Source: an uncultured Patescibacteria group bacterium
GTDB lineage: Bacteria; Patescibacteriota; Microgenomatia; UBA1406; GWC2-37-13
Direction of reading: 5' to 3'
Assembly: GCA_938010745.1 (NCBI GenBank)
Contig: CALLVF010000058.1
Span: 1-12,211, forward strand
Length of the DNA stretch: 12,211 nucleotides
This document shows positions 1 to 5,850 of the stretch, in pieces; the stretch's first letter is position 1; each line of letters opens with the position of its first letter. The position numbers and the translations under genes are program-made. The notes beneath the pieces are model-generated. The model worked only from the letters and a program-made list of their open reading frames with translations, ran no database searches and was not told the DNA's origin.

Positions 1-1
1 C

Positions 2-763
2 AAAAATAAAAACATAAAACTCATTTCTTTCACTCGTAATTTTGGCCATCAAATAGCTCTAACTGCTGGATATCAATTTGCTCAAGGTGATTGTATTATA
101 AGTTTAGATGCTGACTTCCAAGATCTACCTGAAATTATCCCGCAAATGATTGAAAAATGGCAAAAAGGAGCAAAAGTTGTTTATGCTAAAAGAAAAAAAA
201 GAGAAGGAGAAAGTTTTTTTAAAAAACAAACAGCTACTCTTTTTTATAAAATCATAAATTTCTTATCCGATACCCAAATCCCCCAAGAGGTGGGAGATTT
301 TAGACTCATAGATAAAGAAGTATTATATTTTTTAAATCAACTCCCAGAAAAATCTCGATTTATTCGTGGTTTAGTTGCTTGGCCAGGTTATCAAACTGAT
401 TTTGTCACATTTACAAGAAAAAAAAGATTTGCTGGTAAAACCCATTATCCCTTTTCTAAAATGTTAAATTTTGCCCTTGAGGGGATTACTTCTTTTTCAA
501 CTAAACCTTTAAGACTGGCAATTTATTTTGGTTTTTTATCTTCATTTTTGAGTATTTTAGTTATTTTAATTAAATCTATTCAGCATTTTGTCTTTAAGGT
601 TGGTGATTGGCTACCTGGTTGGGCTTCTTTATTTTTCTCCATTGTTTTTTTAGGTGGAGTCCAACTAATAACTATTGGAATTATAGGTGAATACGTTGGT
701 AAAATATATCAGGAGGTACAAAAAAGACCACATTACTTAATAAAAGAAAAAATTAATCTTTAA
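2..763 (+). CDS. GT2 family polyprenyl-phosphate glycosyltransferase (DPM1/GtrB-like), 5' truncated
   Basis: The reading frame is open from the window edge, so the start codon lies upstream; 253 residues are visible and probably 60-70 N-terminal residues are missing. An ATG at 146 is internal, because conserved GT2 sequence lies before it: an FTRNFGHQ block, then the nucleotide-sugar/metal site SLDADFQD followed by LPEII. The C-terminus has two membrane helices (starting LRLAIYFGF and SLFFSIVFLGG) and ends with GEYVGKIYQEVQKRPHY, the signature ending of the GtrB/YfdH/ArnC-like group. These enzymes move a sugar from a nucleotide donor to undecaprenyl or another polyprenyl phosphate at the inner face of the membrane, feeding cell-surface glycan or glycoprotein synthesis. 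The donor sugar cannot be read from the sequence. A small membrane-protein gene follows 34 nt downstream on the same strand and may be co-transcribed. Confidence 0.93.
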   Translation, partial: KNKNIKLISFTRNFGHQIALTAGYQFAQGDCIISLDADFQDLPEIIPQMIEKWQKGAKVVYAKRKKREGESFFKKQTATLFYKIINFLSDTQIPQEVGDFRLIDKEVLYFLNQLPEKSRFIRGLVAWPGYQTDFVTFTRKKRFAGKTHYPFSKMLNFALEGITSFSTKPLRLAIYFGFLSSFLSILVILIKSIQHFVFKVGDWLPGWASLFFSIVFLGGVQLITIGIIGEYVGKIYQEVQKRPHYLIKEKINL

Positions 764-797
764 AAAAGTCATACCGTTAATTTTAATTTATATTAAT

Positions 798-953
798 ATG
801 AAGATCATGGGTTTAATTTTTATTTTGATAGGAATAATTTTCCTCCTTTACGCTGGTTATGATTTTTTAAAAGAGAAAAACAGGATAGTATCACCTATCC
901 CTGAAGAAAAAGGAGTAAGAGTAATTTTTGTTACTCCGGAGAAAAAAAGATAA
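798..953 (+). CDS. Small single-pass membrane protein of unknown function (51 aa)
   Basis: An ATG at 798 opens a 51-residue frame ending in TAA. Residues 4-20 form one hydrophobic helix (MGLIFILIGIIFLLYAG). A short charged stretch follows, then a tail with SPIPEEKGVRVIFVTPEKK. The Pro-Glu-Glu-x-Gly-Val-x-Val-Ile-Phe tail looks like a folded or binding motif and not random sequence, and codon use matches the neighbouring genes. It lies 34 nt after the glycosyltransferase on the same strand, with no clear promoter or Shine-Dalgarno site of its own, so co-transcription is likely. The next gene points towards it (convergent) with 16 nt between stop codons. I do not recognise the family by name. 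The function is unknown, and the topology (N-terminus inside or outside) cannot be decided from the sequence. Confidence 0.6.
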   Translation: MKIMGLIFILIGIIFLLYAGYDFLKEKNRIVSPIPEEKGVRVIFVTPEKKR

Positions 954-969
954 AACAATAAGCGGTTTT

Positions 970-1287
970 TTAATCTCCGATACTAAATCGAAAAATTTTC
1001 CCACTCCCACCCAAAAAAATAACATCAATTATTTTTAATATCAAAAAAGAGCTAATAAAAATCAAAACACCAATTAAAGCCAGTTTTAATGTTCCTTGAG
1101 CTTTTTTCACTTTATCTTCATTACCAAAAGAGGTAAGATAAGAAAAAGCGCCAATAACAAACATAACAAAAAGGATTAAAATTACAAAAACTGAAGAAAT
1201 AACCAGAAGATTACCAAAAACATCCTCTAGACATTTTAAAGTAGGGACACCATCAACAAGACATTCTTGACTCCAAGATTTTATCAT
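970..1287 (-). CDS. VirB2/TrbC-like T4SS pilin-family small membrane protein (second copy)
   Basis: The product is 105 residues from the ATG at 1287; a TTG directly before it (1290) would add one residue, and I prefer the ATG. Two membrane helices are visible: residues about 27-52 (LLVISSVFVILILFVMFVIG) and about 70-92. Between them is the loop GAFSYLTSFGNEDKVKKAQGTLKLALIG. This G-x-x-x-Y/W-x-x-S-x-G-x-E..KA...A-x-x-G pattern is typical of the pilin-like proteins widespread in Patescibacteria, which resemble the TrbC/VirB2 major pilins of type IV secretion systems. The upstream gene on the same strand (1298-1669) is a clear paralogue, separated by 10 nt, so the two form an operon. The N-terminus carries two cysteines (ECLVDG and LKCLED) that the paralogue lacks, which may form a disulfide outside the cell. 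The pilin role is inferred from family resemblance. Confidence 0.78.
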   Translation of the reverse strand: MIKSWSQECLVDGVPTLKCLEDVFGNLLVISSVFVILILFVMFVIGAFSYLTSFGNEDKVKKAQGTLKLALIGVLIFISSFLILKIIDVIFLGGSGKIFRFSIGD

Positions 1288-1297
1288 CAAAAAAATT

Positions 1298-1669
1298 TTA
1301 TTGAATTAACTTGGGAAAGACAATATCTTTAGTTAACCCTAATCCAATATTTAAAATATTTTCTAAAAGAACGACTATTGCCAAAATTGCAAAAACTAAA
1401 ATTAGTCCAATAACTGCTGCTTGAATCTTCTCTCTTGCTTTGCTTATTGCATCTTTTTCTCCCCCAGAAGTTACCCATGCAAAAGCACCTAAGAGTAGGT
1501 ATAAAAGAGCAGAAAAACCTGCAACAACAAAGAAAGCCTTAATAAAAAAACCAATAACGACAGTAATTGAGGGTGGATCAAAACCCAAATTTACTAGACC
1601 TTGAGAAAAAGATGGAATAGGAGTTCCCGCAGCACTTACTGTTTTTATAGGCAAACTAAGTAAATTCAT
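1298..1669 (-). CDS. VirB2/TrbC-like T4SS pilin-family small membrane protein (first copy)
   Basis: The product is 123 residues. The N-terminus up to about residue 14 ends in VSAAG, which may be a short signal peptide with an AXA-like site, although its hydrophobic part is short. Two long membrane helices follow (about 35-64 and 85-107), joined by GAFAWVTSGGEKDAISKAREKIQAAVIG with characters of the patescibacterial T4SS pilin family. It aligns well with the downstream gene across this loop: GAF, TS, G-E, KA and A-x-IG are shared. It is the first gene of a two-gene minus-strand operon and has its own promoter just past the comM stop codon (see 1678-1707), so the pilins are transcribed separately from comM or in addition to it. 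With no Shine-Dalgarno site and a -10 box 8 nt from the ATG, the mRNA is probably leaderless. The family call is firm; whether it forms a pilus is inference. Confidence 0.8.
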   Translation of the reverse strand: MNLLSLPIKTVSAAGTPIPSFSQGLVNLGFDPPSITVVIGFFIKAFFVVAGFSALLYLLLGAFAWVTSGGEKDAISKAREKIQAAVIGLILVFAILAIVVLLENILNIGLGLTKDIVFPKLIQ

Positions 1670-1677
1670 TTGAAAAT

Positions 1678-1707
1678 ATTATAAATAATAAAAATACCAT
1701 TTGTCAA
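1678..1707 (-). promoter_or_regulatory. Sigma70-type promoter for the pilin operon, leaderless layout
   Basis: Read on the minus strand, a perfect -35 TTGACA (1707-1702) and a perfect -10 TATAAT (1683-1678) are separated by 18 nt. Only 8 nt separate the -10 box from the ATG at 1669, so transcription should begin within about 2 nt of the start codon. The -35 box begins 5 nt beyond the comM stop codon. This is the best promoter in the window. Confidence 0.8.
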
Positions 1708-1712
1708 GGAGT

Positions 1713-3235
1713 TTATTCATCATCTTTTACCCTAAACTGAAGAGCTTCAGCAATATGAGATGATTGAATAACTTCATCTGCTTGTAAATCAGCAATAGTT
1801 TGAGCTATTTTTATTATTTTAAAATAACGGCGGGCTGATAATGAAAGTTGAGAAATCGCTTGTTTTAAAAGATCAACCGCCTCAGGAGTTAATCGGCAAA
1901 ATTTTTTGATATCAGAAGGATTCATTTCTCCATTGGTTTTTATTTTAGTGTTTTTAAGACGAAACTTTTGCCTTTCTCTTGCTTCAATAACTCTTTTTCT
2001 AATTTTTATACTTGATTCCGATAAAGCGTTTGTAATCAACTTTTCCTCCTCAACTGGAGACACATCAACATGAAGATCTATTCTGTCAAGAAGTGGACCA
2101 GAAAGTTTTTTTTGTATTTTAATATTGCTCCCGGTGAACAACGGCAAGATTTTTTTGGATGACCTAAAAAACCACAAGGACAAGGATTGGAAGCAGCTAA
2201 AAGAATAAATCGACAAGGAAAAATTAAACTACCAGCGGCCCGGGAGATAGTAATAAATCCATCCTCCAAAGGCTGACGAAGTGCCTCCAATGTTGACCAG
2301 GGAAACTCTGGTAATTCATCCAAAAATAAAACTCCCCGATGAGCTAAGGAAATTTCCCCTGGCATAGGTTGACTTCCACCACCAACCAAACCAATACGGG
2401 AAGTTGTATGATGAGGAGCTCTGAAAGGTCGATGAGTGATAAATGAAGAAGAATGCAATAAACCGCTAACTGAATAAATCTTTGAAACTTCCAATATTTC
2501 TTCTTTTTCCAAAGGAGGAAGTATTGAAGGAAAAACCCTTGATAACATGGTTTTACCAACACCAGGCGGCCCTTTTAAATGAAGATTATGAAAACCAGCG
2601 GCAGCAATTTCAAAAGCACGTTTAGCAGTTGCTTGTCCTTTAATATCGGCGAAATCAAATTCAATCCTTTCCTCTTTTTTAAAACTTTCAAAATTAAACA
2701 CCGGTTGAGGATTTAAGGTAATTTGACCATTAAGATGTAAAATTAAATCTATTAAATTTCCAACTGCGTAAACTGTTATTCCCTCAATCATCGATGCTTC
2801 AACAACATTTTTTTCCGGAACAAAAACTTTAGTTAGCTTATTTTGTTTTGCTCCTTGAACAATTGATAAAACCCCGGATACTGGTCGAATTTTTCCTTCC
2901 AAAGAAAGCTCACCAATAAAAAGACTGTCTTGTAAATTCTCTTTTTTAATCAGCCCGGCAGCGGCTAAAATGCCAATTGCAATTGGTAAATCAAAACTTG
3001 ATCCAGCCTTTGGGATATCAGCTGGTGCTAAATTTACAGTAATACGTGAATCAGGCATTTCAAAAGAAGCGTTAATAATAGCAGTTCGCACTCTTTCTTT
3101 TGCCTCATCAACTGCTTTATCAGGAAGACCCATAATTGTAAAAGTTGGAAAACCCTTTTCTGCAACATCAACTTCAACTTCAATTATAAAACCATCTAAA
3201 CCAATAGTTGTTCCTGAATAAATTTTTGCTAGCAT
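1713..3235 (-). CDS. comM: ComM/YifB-type Mg-chelatase-like AAA+ helicase, frame broken at an A8 tract
   Basis: ComM is a hexameric AAA+ helicase that drives branch migration of incoming single-stranded DNA during natural transformation. The frame from the ATG at 3235 covers the N-terminal Lon-protease-like ChlI domain (1 to about 165), Walker A GPPGVGKT (about 222-229), the FRAPHHTTSR and GGGSQPMPGEISLAHRG blocks, Walker B VLFLDELPEF (about 300-309) and the cysteine cluster NPCPCGFLGHPKKSCRC. After YKKN (residue 377) it would run off into KKNFLVHFLTE-stop. The -1 frame continues exactly where the family expects it, with LSGPLLDRIDLHVDV, then the C-terminal Mg-chelatase domain (RRYFKIIKIAQTIADL) to a TAA at 1715-1713. 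The joined product is 507 residues, the normal length. The cause is either a one-base loss in A8 (sequencing or real) or -1 slippage at A AAA AAC. The pilin operon lies directly downstream on the same strand. Confidence 0.9.
2105..2113 (-). other. Frame break / possible -1 slippery site in comM
   Basis: On the minus strand the codons read TAC AAA AAA AAC, an A8 tract that contains the heptamer A AAA AAC in the zero frame, a classic X XXY YYZ slippery site. A -1 shift there rejoins conserved ComM sequence (LSGPLLDRID). A GGGAG purine run lies about 15 nt upstream. I see no strong downstream hairpin. One missing A in the assembly would give the same picture. Confidence 0.6.
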
Positions 3236-3362
3236 TAAAGAATTTTAAAAAGGTTTTCTTTTTATTTCTATAGACTATAAACAACAAAAAAATGATTTCA
3301 TGCCTTCATAAAGAAGAAATTTATATTATCTTTAACAAATATTTAATGAAACATTTTCCTTC

Positions 3363-3392
3363 TTGAATTGTATATTAATAATCTGTTAATAT
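3363..3392 (+). promoter_or_regulatory. Promoter of the cohesin gene, leaderless layout
   Basis: A -35-like TTGAAT (3363-3368) is separated by 18 nt from TAATAT (3387-3392), which carries an extended -10 TG (TGTTAATAT). Only 6 nt lie between the -10 box and the ATG at 3399, so the predicted start of transcription falls on the A of the ATG. No Shine-Dalgarno site is present. Confidence 0.55.
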
Positions 3393-3398
3393 TTACTT

Positions 3399-4028
3399 AT
3401 GGAAAAATTAAAAAAAATTTTTTTCATTTTCTTCTCTTTGTATTTTATTTTTTTCTCAAAATCAGTTTTAGCGACAACTTTTGATCTTAATGTCTCAACT
3501 CCTGGTCCCTATAATCGTGGCCAAGAAGTCACCTTTACCATTAATATAGATACTGAAGGAGCAACATTAAATAACGCTAGAATTGGCATGACTTACGATA
3601 CCCAGTACCTAGAGCTTGTTAATACTCTTCCTGGCGAAACTTTTCCCACAGTTACTACAGATAACTTAGGTAATGGTAAACTTGTATTTTATGGACAATC
3701 AGATAATAGTTTTTCAGGTAGAGGGAAATTTGTTGATGTTGTATTTAAACTAATTGCTCAAGCTCCAGGCTCAACTGAACTTTGTGTTTTATGGAATCCT
3801 GAAACAACGCCAACACCCCAACCAAACCAATCAACACAAAATAAAAGACCGGTAAATCCAACTCCACCTGTCAGTGGAGATGGAAAAACTATCTTAACGC
3901 TTTCTCTAATTGGTGGAACAATGGTTAGTGGAGCTATTTTAAACATGCTGCTTAACAATTCAGTAAAAAAAAATGACCAAAAATTTGACATAATAACTAA
4001 TAAAAATAAAAAGCAGTTATTTCATTAA
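3399..4028 (+). CDS. Membrane-anchored cohesin-domain surface protein
   Basis: The product is 209 residues. Residues 1-25 form a signal peptide (KLKK, a Phe-rich core, cleavage after SVLA). Residues about 27-127 match a cohesin fold: the start FDLNVSTPGPYNRGQEVTF, a middle GMTYDTQYLELV, and the ending GKFVDVVFKLIAQAPGSTEL. A Pro/Thr/Gln-rich flexible stalk follows (about 130-160, TTPTPQPNQSTQ), then a membrane helix (about 163-185) and a basic cytoplasmic tail. This is a surface protein held by a C-terminal helix, not by a sortase motif. Cohesins bind dockerins in cellulosomes, but isolated cohesin-like domains occur in many surface proteins; no dockerin gene is visible here, so the partner is unknown. 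Its stop codon overlaps that of the convergent gene at 4025-5758. The start is set by the signal peptide and by a promoter ending 6 nt before the ATG. Confidence 0.8.
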   Translation: MEKLKKIFFIFFSLYFIFFSKSVLATTFDLNVSTPGPYNRGQEVTFTINIDTEGATLNNARIGMTYDTQYLELVNTLPGETFPTVTTDNLGNGKLVFYGQSDNSFSGRGKFVDVVFKLIAQAPGSTELCVLWNPETTPTPQPNQSTQNKRPVNPTPPVSGDGKTILTLSLIGGTMVSGAILNMLLNNSVKKNDQKFDIITNKNKKQLFH

Positions 4029-5758
4029 TCCTCTTTTTTCTTAATGTAAAGATAATAAAGTACAAGAATTGAAGCAAGTGTAAAAATTATTATTCCTAAA
4101 ATAAGAAAGAAATAATTACTATCCTGTGAATTCATCTCTTTAACCTTATCCAATGATGGTCTTTTTTTACTTTGTTCTTTTGTCGCAAATTCAAAGGTGT
4201 TTTTTTGATTTGAAATTTGATTTGGAAGTGGTGTATTTGTTAAAATTAACTTTTGTTCTTTTAATTTTATTTTTTGATCTGTCATTAAGCTAATTCCCTT
4301 TATTTTAAGATATTCTTGATTCTGCTTAATGAAATCTGTGGTTGTATAAGTATATAGTTGATTTTTATTCTTGGGGGCAATGATTTGAATATAAAACGGA
4401 ACTATAGGAAGCTTATTTGTCTCTACCATAAAAAATCCCTTATCATCGGCATAAGTGGTGTAATAAGTTTTCTTTGTCATTTCAGGAATAATATTTACAA
4501 TTGCTCCAGGAATAATTTCACCTTTACTATCATAAGCATAACCTTCAACATAAGTTAAAATTGGATGAAAAACAAAAGAAGAGTTTTTATTTTGAGAAAA
4601 AACTGTTTTTAAAAATATACTTGCTATTTTTTTAATTAAATTATTTTTTGTTTGGGAAAAAATATTTTCATTTTTTAAACCAGTAACTGACACCGGCAAC
4701 TCACTATTATCAAGAAAAAGTGTCCACCCCCCATATTTATCAGTCATAATTTCTTTAATCAAAACCCCATCTTTTGTTATTTTAACTTTCGTTAATGGAT
4801 GAGAAAAAGTACCATATATTTTTGTTGTTCCTCCTAATCTTATCTGTCCATAATCAATAAGTAATACTTGAGGAGCAATATAAGCAGAACCCTTTGGTTT
4901 TAAAGGAATATCACAATGAATTAATCTTCCTTCTTGTTTTATTGGGAACTGATCATAATATAAATGTTGACCAACTTCTTTATCACAATAATAAATCTGC
5001 CGATACTTAGGATTAATCTCAGATAATAATAATGGGTGTTGATAAGAAATCTTATTAACTTCCAAATAGTAAGTTCCATTGGGAACAAAAAAATTAAATA
5101 AACCATCTTCTTTTGTTGTTAGCGGATTAATAACTCCTGGGAGAGTAACTTTATTTCTATTTGAATCTAACAAAGTTACTATCACAGCTGGTAAAGGCTC
5201 AAGACTCTCACTGTCAAAAACTCTTCCTTTTGGATCCCAACTAATACCAACACATTTTTTTGGATCCTCACTAAAACCAAACGTTCCAAAACTCACTGAT
5301 TTTGCATCTCCAGTATTGTAATCTTCGTTAATTTCTGCTACTCCAAAAAAACTATGATTTTCAAATTGTGCTGTAAAACTTCTTAATATTACTTCAACAT
5401 TCCTATCAGTTGATTTAATAGGATTTGTCATGGCTTTAAATTCATGACCATCAATAGGATTAGTAACAAATCCCATTTGATTTAATTTATTGTTAATTTG
5501 AGAATCACCCGATGTACAACGAATACCATCCGGAGTTGATATACAACCAACAATATAAATGTCTTTGTCCGGGGGAAAGCCCGTTCCTTTTACTTTGACA
5601 ATATGATCGGATTTTCCATCAATACTGACTCCCTTTAGATCTTCCTCAACCACCGATAAACAACCAGTCAAATAAGCCTCGGCAGAAAAAACTTGATTGA
5701 CAAAAATAGGAAAAAAGAGGATAATTGAAAATATTATCAAAGAAATTGTTTTTTTCAT
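4025..5758 (-). CDS. Secreted surface protein with two carboxypeptidase-regulatory-like domains and a C-terminal membrane anchor
   Basis: The product is 577 residues. Residues 1-26 are a signal peptide (MKKT, hydrophobic core, cleavage after VFSA). Residues about 27-165 form a domain I do not recognise, with several cysteines. Residues about 178-243 (GRVFDSESLEPLPAVIVTLL ... DGLFNFFVPNGTYYLEV) are a carboxypeptidase-regulatory-like beta-sandwich. A beta-rich Ig-like segment with KITKDGVLIKEIMTDKYGGW follows, and a second regulatory-like domain lies at about 403-455 (EGYAYDSKGEIIPGAIVNI ... DDKGFFMVETN). A polar linker leads to one helix (about 548-572, YFFLILGIIIFTLASILVLY) and a KKKED tail. 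These domains are non-enzymatic and usually serve adhesion or as spacers. The protein should sit on the outer face of the membrane. It is convergent with the cohesin gene and divergent from the TrbL-like gene. Its ligand is unknown. Confidence 0.78.
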   Translation of the reverse strand: MKKTISLIIFSIILFFPIFVNQVFSAEAYLTGCLSVVEEDLKGVSIDGKSDHIVKVKGTGFPPDKDIYIVGCISTPDGIRCTSGDSQINNKLNQMGFVTNPIDGHEFKAMTNPIKSTDRNVEVILRSFTAQFENHSFFGVAEINEDYNTGDAKSVSFGTFGFSEDPKKCVGISWDPKGRVFDSESLEPLPAVIVTLLDSNRNKVTLPGVINPLTTKEDGLFNFFVPNGTYYLEVNKISYQHPLLLSEINPKYRQIYYCDKEVGQHLYYDQFPIKQEGRLIHCDIPLKPKGSAYIAPQVLLIDYGQIRLGGTTKIYGTFSHPLTKVKITKDGVLIKEIMTDKYGGWTLFLDNSELPVSVTGLKNENIFSQTKNNLIKKIASIFLKTVFSQNKNSSFVFHPILTYVEGYAYDSKGEIIPGAIVNIIPEMTKKTYYTTYADDKGFFMVETNKLPIVPFYIQIIAPKNKNQLYTYTTTDFIKQNQEYLKIKGISLMTDQKIKLKEQKLILTNTPLPNQISNQKNTFEFATKEQSKKRPSLDKVKEMNSQDSNYFFLILGIIIFTLASILVLYYLYIKKKED

Positions 5759-5772
5759 AAATTTGGGGTTTT

Positions 5773-5788
5773 ATTATGATTAGCTAAT
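5773..5788 (-). promoter_or_regulatory. Possible -10 box with adjoining palindrome upstream of the 577-aa surface protein gene
   Basis: On the minus strand CATAAT (5778-5773) lies 14 nt before the ATG at 5758 and could be its -10 box. Directly upstream is a perfect 10-bp palindrome, ATTAGCTAAT (5779-5788), a position where an operator could sit. No good -35 box is seen. In such AT-rich DNA a chance palindrome is quite possible. Confidence 0.25.
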
Positions 5789-5850
5789 TAATTATATATA
5801 AAGATAATTTTTTTTTATAAAAAAGTCAAGTGGAGATTTAAATTAATTAT

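Noticed and set aside
2344..2562. Open frame of 72 codons on the minus strand inside comM
   Set aside because: It lies in another frame of the comM AAA+ coding region, whose Walker A to Walker B sequence is unmistakable. The translated product has no recognisable pattern.
2970..3221. Open frame of 83 codons on the plus strand, antisense to comM
   Set aside because: It is a shadow of the conserved N-terminal ComM domain and has no start signal of its own.
1713..3235. comM as a truly dead gene
   Set aside because: Both halves keep all conserved motifs with no further stops or deletions, which does not fit long-term decay. A slip or a base-call error is more likely.
3758..3991. Open frame of 77 codons antisense to the cohesin gene
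   Set aside because: It is the complement of the stalk and membrane-anchor coding region and shows no independent evidence.
4358..5321. Two plus-strand frames (4358-4558, 5079-5321) antisense to the 577-residue surface protein
   Set aside because: Both are explained by the real gene on the other strand, which has a signal peptide, two domains and a membrane anchor.
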